Positions 49,845 through 64,000 of a stretch of DNA of 64,000 bases are shown piece by piece. This DNA is from Neelides folsomi (taxonomy: Eukaryota > Arthropoda > Collembola > Neelipleona > Neelidae). The translations under genes were made by a program, and so were the position numbers. The number at the start of each line of letters is the position of its first letter. Position 1 is the first letter of the stretch. Below the pieces are notes generated by a model that made no database searches, was not told the DNA's origin, and saw nothing but the letters and a program-made list of their open reading frames with translations. Location of the stretch: contig JAQGBZ010000238.1 in the NCBI GenBank assembly GCA_034687125.1, positions 34,074 to 98,073 of the forward strand, read 5' to 3'.

Positions 49845-52800
49845 CCCATATTTTCAATCTTGCATTCAGACTCATACACGTACGGTCTCATGTCATCCTT
49901 GCTGGTATTTAACTTTTCGCCTCCTCCTTTTCCTCAATGCTCCTTCGCTTATTAATGGACGTTTCTTCGCGTCAACAATCATTCCCTCTACCATTTCTTT
50001 TATATTCTAATCAACTATGAATTTTCATTGTAATCTTGCACAATTATGCAGCTTCCATCAATGGGATCATGGAATTCCTCTTGGCATCATAGAATTTATA
50101 CTTATAAATGTAATTCCATCAATATCCGTTCTACATACATAAATACATACTCATTTACAAATGCGTAATTATCCTTTTATTATTTGTTATGGTATTATTA
50201 TTGAGGAAAAAAATGTAATGTCATTTTTTAAGTTTATTCAAAGAACGTTTGAAATCATTCTGGAGCAAAACAAGAACTTTGCTTCGAGTTTCAACAAGTT
50301 GTGTTCTATTCATGTAAATTCTGTTTATTTGCTCTTTTTTCCCTCCAACTCCTTCTTCTGTTGTTGAGGAATATTTACATGCATTATCCAGATAGCAACC
50401 TTCCTCCTTGTTGGGAGTAAAAACTCTCGTTCAATATGAATTTTTACCAACAGCATTGTGAGGAAGCTTCTTCACATCAATAGTCAGAGATTAGCTACTG
50501 GTCTCTCAGCTCAGCGCCAAGAGACCTTCGGGCGGCTCACAATCGTATGGAGATTTGGTCGAGGCCAGGAAAATGGCCCAGTCTGGACGAAGCGTCGTCC
50601 TCATAAATCTCTGTTGAGTGTTGAGAGTCAGCGTCTGTGAGGATTTTTCTCTCCGACTCGTTTGACCGCTTTTTCTCAAAATCGCTGTTAAAGGCTAATT
50701 TTCATTTCAGATCTCGCGATTTCCCTTTGATCCTCTTTCCTCGAGGTGACACTCGAACCCTTATCTGATACAATTCGGACCCTTCCCTTTTTATAATGCA
50801 TGTTAAACCTATGCGAGGTTTCGTCATCCTATTTTATGAATTTATTTCCCAAGAGGAGCGAGTGACCTGAGCCATTACTCTCGCAACCTCACTATTCAAA
50901 TCGTGTTCTCTTTTAGCTTTTTGGCCTTCTGAGCTTTCTGATATTCCCATTTCAACTCAATTTGAATCTCATGAGGCTAATATTGGGCCTATTTATTCAA
51001 CTAGGCCGGGCTTAAATATTAATGTGCGAGAAGCAGTCCGTGAACCCATCACTCCGAGATTTCTGGCGCGTGGACGGAGAAACTAATGCGTTCACCTGGC
51101 CCGGTGGTCCCTGTGTAGTTGGTCTCTTTTCTCTCCTATTCCTCAATGGGATTGAATGGGAGTAAACCAGGTGCTTCTTCCTTCTCGAGGGTCAGGTCGC
51201 CCACTATACCAACCTAGACCTAATACATTTCATTCAATTACAAAGAGGTAGGGTAAAATATATTTGAATGCCCCATACAAAAGTTTATAACTTGATTGGT
51301 TCCAACAAGGGAATGTATAGTTTGTATAGACTTTGGTCATTCGCTCTCTCCTTCGTCTAATGTGTTGGTGCAAAATAAATTTAAAGGTCTTGAGAATTCT
51401 CCATGTGCGCATTGGTTTGACGAACAAGAGGTCATGGCAAAATTTATGAATTGAAATATCAGGATAAGATGAGAAGATGTTTACTATTTATTTACTCATC
51501 CTTCATACCATTGCTAATAATGATGATATTGAACTCATCTTGTCATATCTTTATATGAAAAAACTCGATAAATAAATAAAAAAAACTAAAAATAAATGTG
51601 TTGTACATATTGGTACGTGTTTTGGCAGTTCAGTGGTTGCAAATCTGAAATTCATGAGTCCTTGAGTATTGACAATTTACGTTTAAGTAAATAGATTGAA
51701 ATTCATGAGATTGTTTTTTAATTTATCCAACAATAAGTGAAAATAATAAAGACGAGAGACTTTATTCACTCTCCCACATACGTTCCGTTTATTTCTATTA
51801 ATTTTAATTTTATAAATAGTTTATTTTAACTGGTTTTAGTTATAGCTTGGTTTTGCATTAGATTTGTAGCATATTTTTTAAAAATCAACCCATTATTATA
51901 GTGCAGAGTGAAGGGGATTCAAACTCAATACAAATGCTTGATTTTTAACTCTGTCCTAATTAAATCTGATCAAACTCCATAAAAATCATCTCATAACTCA
52001 AACCATAAATGTCTCATTCAAATGATGAAATCGCCCGACTGCTAATCGTCATAAAGTGTCATGATGAGCTGGAATAAATTTATTGGCGGACCAGATGGTC
52101 TTCCCAAGGTGGATCATGGTGGGTGACAATGGTGATGGAATTACTCTTTAGGGAACCTGACCAGCAGCAGAGAATCTCGGCTTCATTATCTGTCATGGTA
52201 CTATACATGTCCGATCGGGAGAAAAAATTCTGTCGGCACTGAAAAGCGGAGACTCCCCTGGGAAAGACATTTTCATTCTATTTATTTATGCAAGTAGATT
52301 AGGGGATGATTTTGAATAATGAGGATGATGGGAGCTGTGGAGGGGCAAGGGGTATAATAATAATAATGCCTTGGTCCAACGATCAGAGCGGTCTCCTCAG
52401 TCTCTCTTTATTTTATCTATTATGCAAATGTGGTCCAAAGAAAGAAGTTTCGTGCCGATCCGTTTCCGTACGGTTTCAGACCCTCTCTGTCCGACTGACC
52501 CCTTTCAGTTGTCACTTGGAGGGTAATGTAATGGGTCGTAATGGGAGATTCGAAGTATCTTCTACATCTTCAAGTTCACGGCCCCTTCATCTTCACGACA
52601 AGGTCCACAAGAATGGAGCACTTTTTTATTTCTCGTCTGCATATAAGAATTAAAAGGATGGGAGCCAACGAAATGGAAAAGGGCCGAGTTGAGGGTCTTT
52701 CTTTTGATAGGTCTATAAATGCGAAATTTCCTCATCTGTATGCGAGAGCATGGGCGGGCGAAGGTAGCCACCTCCTCATTCTCACACTAATTTCTCAACG

Positions 52801-55800
52801 GACTCTAATCCATTAATTACAATGCAGAGGCGGTTTGTCACACAACGACACTACCAGTGCTCCCCTCGACCAATCCTCCGCTTGGTCCAACAACCAGCTC
52901 TTTTCAAATCACATGTTAAATATATAGGTGTATTCAACTTGTGCACCTACATAGCATCCATTTACTTACATCGGTACATGGGTATATTATAGGGAAATCA
53001 TTCACATTATCGATTCATGGAACCGAGGCTTTTGCTCTCAACCCTTGGAACTGAATGTTGTGGCAAAGTCAGGGTGCTCCTATTGGATTACTCGAGAAAG
53101 GGTTAAACGTCCTCAAAAGGGATCTGTTTTCCTCTCGTTGGGAATGGAAGTGTTGGTGGGATGAGAGTGGAAAAAATATAAATCCTCACACGCGACCTTT
53201 ATTCCCCCTACAAACAATCAAATTTAGATTTTGAGGATCAATGAATTTCAATAATGTAAAGTGAATGAGAGACGGTCGCGGCGGCGGCTGCCTTCGTCTA
53301 GCTGCTTTGGACACTTACGACTCCTGATTGGAATCTCCACCCCTTTAGCATATGCAGCAGCTTTCCCTCGTTTGTCTCTCCTGACCTCAGGAGTATATGG
53401 ATCGTCTGCATCACCATAAATTCATTTGAGAAACCAACAACGAAGGGTTGTTGAGGAGGATTGAAAGGAAACCTGAGGTTATTTGATCCCTTAATGGCCG
53501 TTGATTCCTCGGCCGCATTTGACTTCCTTCTCGCCCCTGCCTTGGCCCGACCGAGGGAGGATTTGAAGGGGATGAATAAAGGATATTTTTACTTTTTTAA
53601 GAAAGAGTGTGAAACGTCGTAAATGTGGAACCGAGTCAACTTTATTTCGTTTTCATTTCATTTTATAGGATTTTTGGAGGAAGGAAAGGCTTAGGTTGTG
53701 TGTGTGGGATGTGTGATTCTGATTTATGGGTCCGGTTTGCGGTAAAGAGTTTAATGGTCGGCATTTTTACCCCATTTCAAATCCCACGTGGAGGAGATTT
53801 GGTTGAGAGAGTCCTTTGGCCCTATTTATTGAGAAAATAGTGGAAATTTTGTCGTGGATGTGTAGGGCCGTCACGGGTGTTGATGTTTAGGTTCGTCTCC
53901 ATTTTATTTCTCCGATCACCAGAAACTTGTCGGGACCTCGCCACGAAGAACCATTGGGAGATTCGATTCGCTGCCTGGGAGTTCTTCCACTCGCCCACCG
54001 CTCGTTTACTTTTCCGACTCAAGCCCAATTTACTTTTCAAATTCCACAAGTCCTTAAATTATCCACACTTCTCCCACTCACATCCCATTTCTTGGATTTG
54101 CTATAAAGGAAATCTATCCCTTGGCTCCGCCTTCTCAGTTTCCCTTTTCCTCTCCCGTTACTTCCCATTCAAATGCTATGGGACTGAAAGGAGGAGGATG
54201 AGTCGGCCTATGAAATCCCAATTTGCAGATCCATTAGCTCCCTACATCTCATTTAGATGCAATCGGTGTGTAATTTGGTTCCGATTTTCATTTCATCAAT
54301 CCTTTTGATCGGCGAATGATTAATTCAAGTTTTCTACGCACGTCCGCAGAGCGGATGTCAGTGGGCCAATAAGCAGATTCACCAAACCAATGTGTGTTTT
54401 TCAATTGAGCTACTATCAACGGTCCCAACTCTTTTTTCATTAATGGGTTAAACTTATTCGTTCATCATTGCCGAGGATGACAAATGAGTTTTTTGAATTA
54501 AAAGACACCCTCTTTTTCCTTTTGCTGTCGCATTACGTACGTTCCTCATCGGGGCTCATCAATTTACCAGTACGAAGGAAATTCCCGATTGCATTGATAA
54601 GCCTTCATTCCACATTGGCCACGAGTGATCAAACAAGGTTTGGTATTTTAAAATTGGATTACTAGTTTAGTAGCGTGCACAAAATTGGCTGATCATATGC
54701 GTGATTCCTTTGAAAAATGGTTTAAAATTCTTGATCAAGGAAATAAAAATGGGAAATTGAATAATCTGCAATGCAAAATGGTAACTTGAAGCTTGTTGAT
54801 TTAGTTGATATGAAAGAGAAAGTGATTAGTTTCCGGCTTTCGAGCGATTTCTCAAGAAATGATGAATTTTCATCCCTGTGGGTCTAATGGTCCAACATCG
54901 TGTTTATTTGGATATTTGGAAGACGGAGCGTGAAGAGGTCGTTAATCCACTTACTCTCGTCCTTCTCCTCAAATTGAAAGCAAACCGAAGAGGTCTTCTA
55001 TGACTCTCGCCCCAAATGGGTCGTCGGCTCCTTCGAGTTTCCACGTCTTTAATCCAATTTCCCTTATCCTCCCTTTTCCATCTCTTGAGTTTCAGGATCG
55101 GCTCCTTCGGGCTTTTTCCTTTGCCCTCTTCTCAAATCAATTTAGGAGAATTCTCCACCTGAAAAATTATTAGTAAAAAAGCACGGATTCACAATTGGAA
55201 TTCCTTATACTTTTGTCGGCTTCCTTCTTTATGTATGCTCTCTTCTACTTCTATTTGCTCTTCTCCGCCCTTTGAATGAAAAGCTACTTGGAAGGGAAGG
55301 CTTAAAAATTCTCCCCCGCCGCAGAAAGCAAAGGGTGACTTCCTTTGTCCCAAACTTAAAAGTTTAAAGTTAAGTGAACTGAAATAACCGCATATGGAAT
55401 CCGATGCGGTTCTCCTTCCATCTCAACATGACAAATGTATTACCAGATATAATTTTATAAATAATGTGTTATATCGTATTATTTATTGTGTATTGAAAAT
55501 TGAAAATAGTACTTTTGAAGTTTTCCGCTTCTTTTTAACTCTTCACCTTCTACCTAAGCTAAAGTTACACAACTTTTATTTTCATTCTTTCTCTTAAACA
55601 TTTATTTACAACTTCCAAACTCGATTCATCTCAATTTCATTCTTTCTCAATACATCTTAAAATCCCCATCTTTAAATTCTTACATCTTCTTTTAAATATT
55701 GGAAATAAAGATATTCCAGTTTATTCCAGATTTTTAAACACTAACAAAAAAGATTGAATGGGATAACGGTGTAATTCAAAATTACTTAAAGAGTAAAAAA

Positions 55801-58800
55801 TGAATGAATGGGAAAAGGAGTATATTGTCAATTTAGAACTACATTGAAACTGATTGGAGAGTCCCGTTCATTCAACTATTTGCACTCCCTATCTCACTTA
55901 AGAGCTTAAATAAGGAAATGAAAGTTCAGGGTCGCCCAGAGATCGGTCATAGGGGTAGTGCGGTGGTGGACGTAAAAAAATGTGTTTGAGCGAAGGAAAT
56001 GTTCTTAGGGCAAGGAATCCCTTCTTATCCTTTACATTGGACCGAGAATAAGATAAGGTTTATGACGGCGGTGGGCGACGATGGGGCAATTCATTTGTTG
56101 GCTCTCTATTTCTTGAATGAAGCCTCTTGGTTTTTTATCAGCTAACGGCTCTATTTGCCCTTCTTCTTCATCATAAACGAGATGAATCCATTTGGAGAGT
56201 GGAATGACATATGGTGGAAGTATTGATTCCAGCGAGTGAGTTCAAACAGTGATTGCCAGGTGAGGAAATGAGATGAAACAAAGATGCTGCAGGTCCAGGA
56301 TGGCAGCTGGGTCCAATTTATATAGAATCCGATCCCTGGCTCGAAGTCGACAGGTGAGGCTCAGCAGGGTCCTGAAATTATCTCTTCGTCCCCGTGCCGA
56401 GCGAGATTCCCGAGTAACTCTGGGTTAATCCGGACCAATAGTTATTTAAATGGTGGGACTGCTAATATCCACCTCTCCCTATTAGCATCCCCTCCATAAA
56501 AGTGGAGAGGAGTGAAGGGTCGGCCGAAGGCTAATGGAACCGCCAAACCTCACCTTCCTAATCGTAGTAATTTTTTATGCTTAACTTTCCTCCTGCCGCT
56601 TCTTAAGCTTTCTCTCATCTATTATTATGTTGGAGAGAGCCGGCCATTATTCATTATTACTATACTCTTTTCCACATTCTCTCCAGGTTAAGTGATCTAT
56701 TAGATTTCGAGCTTATGGCCTATTTAGAAGAGCAATAAGGTTAAATTGCACTCTGAGGATTAGGAGTTCTTTCTGGTTCTCAAATGCATTTCCTTCCTAA
56801 GGTATAGTTACTTGTAGCATAAAGTAGAATCTTCTCGATGGATCTCTCTGTGGGCTGAAGGAGAGATGCAGTAAATAAATTTCCTTTTTCCATTCATCTG
56901 CAGGATCAAAATATTGTGTCCGAGGGAGCATTGAAGGAAGAGGAGGAGCAGTAGCAGTGGAACGGGTCGGGTCGGAGAAGTGGGCAGGGCAAGCATCTGC
57001 TTCTAACCCATACACTCCCACTCCTGTCCACCGGCTACCTCTCCGCTCCCGGGTAATTGATTCGAGACCTGAACAGAAGCTCTTTCCAATGCTATAATAA
57101 AGTACCTTCTGTTGTTCCCTCCAGGTCCCTTTGCTCCATAATGGCCGATTGTGATTTCATCCATTGTGTAATGAGGAGCAGATGTCGCGAGGAATTTTGG
57201 GTCGCGTGCCACATTCCACCATTCCCTCACTTTTCGCTCCTCTCGACGGAGTCAAACACAATTCTCCTCATTTTACAAAATTCCAGGGAGATGAGATTCC
57301 TTTAATGAGCCAAGTAGTCAATGATCATGTTTACGACTTTTGAAGCTTCCCATTGGCAGCTATTCTAATTTGCCGTGTGAGGAGACTTTGACTTCAGTTC
57401 CAAATGTTCTCACAGATTGAGTTTTAACCTCTGTGTAATGAGTAAACACATTTAAGCAATTACTTATACTTATTTAAATACTTGGTCCTTGTGTTTATAC
57501 ATATGTGGCACAAAGGGTTTCACGAAAACTTCTTCTTCACTTCATGATGAAGTGTTCAATTATTGGAAATTTCAAATGCCAAACAAATCTTTGCATATTT
57601 TATCCCGCCCTGTGATGTAACGGATAAAAAGAGATGGACATAAACGAGTAAAATATTTGTAAAATTCGATTTTACATCATTTTTCCCATTCAGCCCAACG
57701 GCCTGAACCTGAACCTATTCATTATCACATTGTTCAAATTGAATCAGAGGAATGACAAGATGAAATTATATTGAAAGAGTCAAGGTTTTTGACAGAGGTG
57801 AAAGGTGGATAAATATTGAATTCGTCTCGTCTCTCACAAGACATGAGTGTCAACAACGTTCGATAAGGGCTGGTGTTGGTCGTGAAGGATTTTTATGAAT
57901 TGGTTGCGTAAAGCAGATCGTGAGGGAAGGGGCATAGATTGGCCAATCCTCCAGGAACTTTCAGCTGCTTCTTCAATCACCCTAGATTGATTTCTTCGTT
58001 TAATCCCTGTATTCATTAAAGAGGGAATGAGAGATGTAGAGTTAATGCAGGTGGGCTTGAGCGCTCCAATCCCCCAATGGTCCTCTTAAGAATCTCTACA
58101 AATAATAAGTACATATAGCTGCATAGGGAGTAGTGGGAACGTCATTATTATTTGGACCCAAGTTTGTCCGTTTCCTCGAAGAGATTGAGTGGGGAAACGC
58201 GAAAAAATGCGGGACATTATGTAACCCTTTTGGGAAGGGTCATTGAGAGTTGGGAGCTCAGGGCTTCTCCCGTTCTGAACCGTCTTCCGAGTCGAAGGAG
58301 CCGAAAGGGCCTTTGTCGTCCACCAAAGAAAAAAGCAGGTTTCCATACTCTCCGAAGGCATGCAGGTTTATACCCTTCCTTTGTCGACGGGATCCCTCTC
58401 GGTCTCCATCTCGTTTTCGCTCCTCTTCCGTGACTCCGATCTCTTCATTCTGGGAGAAAAATGGGCATTATCCTCCACCATGTACCTACTTTATCATTCC
58501 ACCATCGACTCCTTTTTAATTCCAGCCTCATCAAACTCAGCTCCGCGTCTTCAATGAACAGGGAGCTCAATGAGAAGTCGTCAGGAAGGGCCGATTTGAA
58601 ATTCAATGCGAGGGAATCAAAAGAGACATTTTTCTCTGCCAAGTTGTAAAAGAAAAATTCACTTCTTTTCCGAATCCCTTTAAAAATGAATTATTGGAAG
58701 TCGCGGGTCCGCCTCCTTTGGGACAATCAACCCATAATGGGGGATTTTCATATTCAGCAAAGTTATTATGTAAAGAGAAACCTTTCAATTTCCTACCTCT

Positions 58801-61800
58801 TGGGGTTCATAAAAGTTTTATTCAACTTCCAAACGACGTTTATTCAATCTCAACATCCACAAGCTGTAAAAGATGACGCGTGCTGAAATTTGATAATTGA
58901 ATCAAGATATGATTTTATACGTTACATTACAGAAATTACAATGGTTGGTGTAATATGAAGAAGGTAAATGTCGTATAATGTTACAAAAGCTGGTCGTGTC
59001 TTTGTAAGAACTCTGCCATTTGAAAAGGACTTTTCCAGACACTGCATATTTATTTGTGTCTTTGAAGGTTGGGCTCGTAAATACGATTATTCGATTTGTA
59101 AAAGGTGTTGGAAATTGACAAGGGACAAGTTGATGTGATGAGTATCAGTTTGTCTCGTCAGATGTTTCCTTATCTCTTTCCTTTTGAGAAGGATCGAGAG
59201 AAGGCGGAGGTAAATTAATCTGGAGCAAGAGATGCGGAGAAAAGATAGTCATAGTTTCCTCTGCTTTTGTCTCATTCTGGAGCTTCCTGGGCAGTTGGCA
59301 GTGTTTGACCAGAAGCCCAGCGGGAATTCGACATTGCCACACACGGGGATTGACCACAAGCTCATCCTGTGGCAGTTTGTGATTTGTGAGGAAAAGACCC
59401 TTCTTTAATTGCCAGCTCCCCGCTCTGCATCTCGTGCCTTTGAAATAGTGAGCCCTTGTAATGAAATTGCTCCCGATTGACTTGTAAGCTGAGGCGCGAA
59501 GTAGGCGAGGTCAGGAAAGTAACATGGGCGGTAGAGCGGGACTTCCCTTCTGGTCACCACGTCAACTTCCTAACCGGTCCATATGTGTCAAATGTCAATT
59601 ACATCGTCGGAGCGGTGGAATGGGCGAGTCTGGCGAACCGTTTCCCTATTTGCTATTTACAATCCCCGCCCGTCGGATTCCTCGGCCCCATCCCAAAGGC
59701 CTGTAAATAGAATGAACAGAGAAGCTGGCAATATTTTACCACTTCTCTTTGACCGATTCCTCTCTGAAAACTTTATTTGCAGGTGAAGGTTCTACATTTC
59801 ATGTACCTCGGGTCTTTGTATTTGCTCATGTAGTGTGCGGAAGGGGCATATAGGAATTTGTGAATGGAGGGCCAAATGTCTGCTCAAAAAATTGAAAAGG
59901 GAACTTGAAACTTCTACTTATTATTTAAAACCTCGTCGTCTCTCTATTTTCCACCTCCCTTTCCACCGCAGAGGTTCTTTTAACTAACCCGAGCTCAAAC
60001 TTCATTCCCCCTTTGGAGGAGAGCAAACAAGTAGATCTTTTTAAAATGTCATTTACGACCTGATCGCAGATGAAATTCTGCAGAATCACTCAAAGGGTCA
60101 CCCATTTCCTCCTTTTCAATCTTGGGCCCAATTTTTTAATAATTTCAAGTCGAGGTGCATTCTTTGTAACAACAAATATTATTAATAATATAAAAGGGTG
60201 TGGAGCGATGGCATGGAATGACTTCAATGCCTGTGATGAGTTTCATGTATGTTTTCCAGTGTAATGATCCTTGTAGATGTAAGTGAGTGAATAATGAATT
60301 GGAGAGGTGGGGAGAGGAAGGAACATTTGATTTGAATGACTTGATGTTCTTCCAGCGTCATCCTCACACTCACTTCATCTCCGTCATTTCAATGAGAATG
60401 GGAAAGAGGAGATGAAGAGGATGGGCGGTTTCTCCTCCTCCTCTTCCTCCTCCTCCCCACATGTTCAACAAATAATTAAAGGCTGATTAAGAGGGAAACG
60501 GGAGGAGAAATGTCTCGAGGTGTCATGTCGCGTGTCCATGTGGTCTCCACTTGAGGATCCGCGGGTTGTTCTTCCGATCCTACCCGTCACCTGCCTACCT
60601 TCTTCACCACCACGTGCCCTACCTGCTAGGACTGGCCCTTATTTACTCCAACACAACTGCGTCAATACTCATCTGAGATTTCTGAAGGAGCCCCGTGAGG
60701 AAATATCCGTTTCCTCAGCTGCCCCATTCAGCTTCCTCTGAAGAAATCCTATAGGAGCTCCGAAGCTCTTCATTCAACAATTTCCCTCAACGCCAACATC
60801 AGGCTTGTCGTCGTGCAGCCTTCATCTTCTTTAAGTTTAAAACACCCGAGAACTCAACAAAGCCTCTTTATCTTTAAGCTATAGCTTGTAAAACCGCTAT
60901 AAATAATATAAAATAAGTAATGACTATGCAGTACAACTATTTGTTACAGATATAAGTATAAAGTATAATAGAGTATATGAATAAAGTGAAACCATATTCG
61001 TATATTTAGTGTAGGTATGGTGTATATGTACATAGGTAAGTGTATGTAAAGTAGAACTATTCCATACATTCAATCCATTCGGTCATTTTGGTCAAAGCAT
61101 TTTGCTCCACCAGCTTTTTACAATTCATCAAATTGAAAGTTGTTCATTCCAGTAACAATGATTTATCCGGCCGTGCTTAGTCCAATGTATGAGAGCCTTA
61201 ATTAAAGTTTCTCCCACGTCCCACCAATATAATGCCACGCGTTGGGTGGACCTGTGAATGAAAGTACAAGTCCCGTTCGGATCCCGCGTCCCCCGCCATT
61301 GTATTTGGGTGGGAGAGGGCCGGAGCGTGTCGGTAGTGTAATCTCTGTCTGAATTTCCCTGATTCGCCACCTGCCCCACTCACAAAGGAAGATGATCCAA
61401 AGTGAGACTCAGCTGCGAGGTCGCAATCCCCGTCACTCACATTCTCAACGGATATCACATCTCACCCTACGCAATTACGGCCGGCCACCCTTCATCCGAC
61501 TCATTTCTCCTCTCTGAAGAGCAATTTGTTTTTAGAAACAACTTTCCACTTCAACCTCCCGTTGTTGCTCAATATTCTCTCAGCTCGGTCTGCTGATTAT
61601 TTATAACAAGTAAACTGTGTGCGTGAAATAGCGTCATGAAATGAGTCGCATATTTCAAATGAGACGTTCAACTGACCATAAAAAGCCTCATATTTATAAC
61701 TAGCTATGGTACATTGGCATAACAGATTGGGAGCCAATGAAACATCTTCCTCATTATTTAATTTGACAACCGAGTCTATGGCCGTATGTCCATGTTCATT

Positions 61801-64000
61801 CCACTCAGATGCTAAGGAACCCTCCTTTGTACCATTTTTATGAATGAGGAGAGGAAGGTCTAATCTCAAGAGATTTATTAATGGAAGGTCTTTTGGAGTC
61901 GATTAGCCTCCGCTCTTTTAATTATCTCTTCCGGAAGGGGAGTCTTCTATTAACCTAGATAGGCTGCTGTGGAAATCCTCCACACTCCCTCTTCACCCAG
62001 CTGCCCTTCCAACTTCAATAGGTATCATTAAATGGCCGATAAAACACGGGCGGAAGATGAAGTATTGAAAGTGATGGAGATGCACCTGGGTCCTCTTATA
62101 CTCAATGTGAAGAGACGAGCGGCCTACACACTTCAGCCTCACATTCAACAAGATCCTTCACCCTTTTCCTCAACTTCTCCAATGCCTACGAGCCCGTAAA
62201 CAAATTAGAGGGCTGAGGTGAGCGGCGGTACTTTCTCTCCAACCCTTTAACCACAAAGGAAATTAACTAATGACCCGTGGCCTCTAACTTGCCCGTCTTA
62301 CGAACTTCACCATATAAATAAAGCAATTGAAAAATGGAATTCCTGGATTCTAAGAATTTGGCACACTCCCCAAATATGGATGACCATCACCTTCACCAGT
62401 GCATTGGATTGTTGAGCTCAAAGTAGCCAAAGGTGTATCTTTTAGGTAAATATAAAAAGGCCCGCATATTTCTCTTAGGTGGACCCCTCCGTGGGCATAG
62501 CTTATACGAGTATTTACACACAATTTAGAGGAAGTCATCATTCTTCATGCCTCAACAATATAGCATTTATCGTCTCAATTGGGAAACACAATGGAGGGCT
62601 TCGTGGTGGTATTCCTCAACTGCTCAATTTGAAGTGATACACAGTCAGCGGTTTTTGTCTATTACACACTCTTTGAACACTGTAAGGAAGAAGGATACAT
62701 GAATGATAGATGTATGTATTATAATAAATACACATATATTTGTTTTCAAAACGAGGGAACAAATATGAGAACAAATGGTAAATTATTTTGTTGTGGACTC
62801 CTTGTAGAAAGCTGTTTATCGGGAGAGGGAGAAAAATGGATAGAAAATCCAGCGGGGAGTTGTTTATGTAATGAATTTAACCCGTTCCTCTTGTGTGGCA
62901 TTTTGAGTGATCGTTTCCCAGATCTCGAGATAGCGTCAGGCCGCACCAAGTCGCTCAATATTTTTACTCCAAAATGATTGACACTTTTGAATGCCCTGAA
63001 GGGGAAAGGTGTGAAGAACATTGGAGACTTCATTGCGGACGTCGCGCACTCATCTTTCATTATTCCTGCTCCACCGTGCTCGAGGGGCTAACGGGAATCG
63101 TCTAATTAGTTCATTTGTAGCGCCTCTGTCATTCCATTGTCACTTCCGAATGAAGATCTCCTGAATGATAAGTGGGCAATATGAAGGGACTGCGGTGAAG
63201 GATGCGGACGAGCGACCAGCCGCCGAATATTTATGAATCACCCCTACTAAATTCTCTTTCTAATTAGGCGGAGATGGAAGCAGAGAAGCCGAAAGCAGAT
63301 GGGGATTTATGTAGAATCACTTACTCATCTCCACCTGATTTCGCCCTCTCCTCTCTCACCATCAATCCTCACCTTCCCTCCTCTCAAATACGAAAAATCG
63401 ATTACCTAAAATTGAGCGTTAAAAGGTGCCCAAAAACGAAAGTGAATCCTTTCCCTCTCGATGATCTTCTTCTCCACTTCTACTTCCCACATTCCTCCCT
63501 TATCTTTATTAGACATTTCCACTCCGCGGGCAGCAACTAAGGGCCGGCTCCCCTCAATTTCCAATACTTTATTAGGGCTGATCTCCCATTTTCCACTAAA
63601 CCTTTTCGGTTAATGACGGATGCCCATGAGGAATTGGAAGCTCCCTTTTGAGAAAGAGGAAGCCCTTGAAGCCGGTGTCTTTCACAACTATTACATAATT
63701 TGGGCTAACCGAAATAATTACATGGTCCATTATAACCATTATTCTCACCTCCGTACATAAATTACCATTTACCCACTTCTACTTTCATCTTATTATTAAA
63801 ATGATCATGTAAAGTGGGGATTCTAAACACATGGAACATCTTCGGCTCATTGGGTTGTTTTACGTGTTTAGACAAGAAATATGGACCATACTTAACATAT
63901 TTAATACATTCAAAGATACCGTAATACAGAGAGACCCAAGTGTTACGCTTTCATAGGGAACATTAGAAAGATAGCAATAGCGACATATAGTCTTATAGTA
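49845..64000. other. gene desert upstream of snail, distal part
   Basis: No supported gene. Moderate GC with AT-rich patches (49.9-50.4, 51.2-52.1, 55.4-55.8 and 60.9-61.1 kb). E-boxes include 51093-51098 and 51168-51173. Open frames are at most about 140 codons and overlap one another. No transposase, RNA gene or long repeat was noticed by eye. Confidence 0.45.

Noticed and set aside
1-64000. CRISPR arrays, bacterial operons, phage or toxin modules
   Set aside because: No regularly spaced direct repeats were seen, and the intron-split genes show that this is a eukaryotic nuclear genome.

Overview
This is a eukaryotic chromosomal window, most likely from an arthropod (possibly a crustacean; I cannot name the species). 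Genes are split by GT-AG introns, mostly 84-190 nt in the compact genes. There are no operons or Shine-Dalgarno sites, and non-coding DNA takes up over 90% of the sequence. The Snail protein carries the CPLKKRP N-terminal box typical of protostome Snail proteins. I rebuilt four protein-coding genes by joining exons by hand.

Layout: (1) 1-8 kb holds a three-exon, 334-residue rhodopsin-class GPCR on the + strand (2282-7894). Its exons are GC-rich inside long AT-rich introns, and it has lost most of the canonical activation motifs. (2) 8-12.1 kb is AT-rich intergenic DNA containing a nest of inverted-repeat elements (10979-11960). These include a 76-bp Tc1/mariner-type foldback inserted into one arm of an older 391-bp inverted repeat. 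(3) 12.1-17.1 kb holds two membrane-traffic genes in tandem on the - strand. One is IST1 (ESCRT-III-like, 6 coding exons, 418 aa); the other is PREB/SEC12 (SAR1 exchange factor, 7 coding exons, 425 aa). (4) 17.1-43.9 kb is a gene desert, AT-rich up to about 19.4 kb and then of higher GC. (5) 44.0-45.5 kb holds a two-exon Snail-family zinc-finger repressor on the - strand (402 aa). (6) 45.7-64 kb is more desert with no gene I can support.

IST1 and PREB both act in membrane remodelling and trafficking (ESCRT/endosome and COPII/ER exit), but nothing here shows that they are co-regulated. Snail is a developmental regulator alone in roughly 46 kb of non-coding DNA, the usual setting for distal enhancers. 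That stretch contains CAGGTG/CACCTG E-boxes (the Snail-type site), GA/CT tracts and few simple repeats. I found no rRNA, tRNA, CRISPR array, viral gene or intact transposase. No obviously new multi-gene system is visible. The most unusual items are the degenerate GPCR, the nested inverted repeats, an isolated GC-rich hairpin at 18110-18134 and an unexplained 267-codon open frame at 49041-49844.
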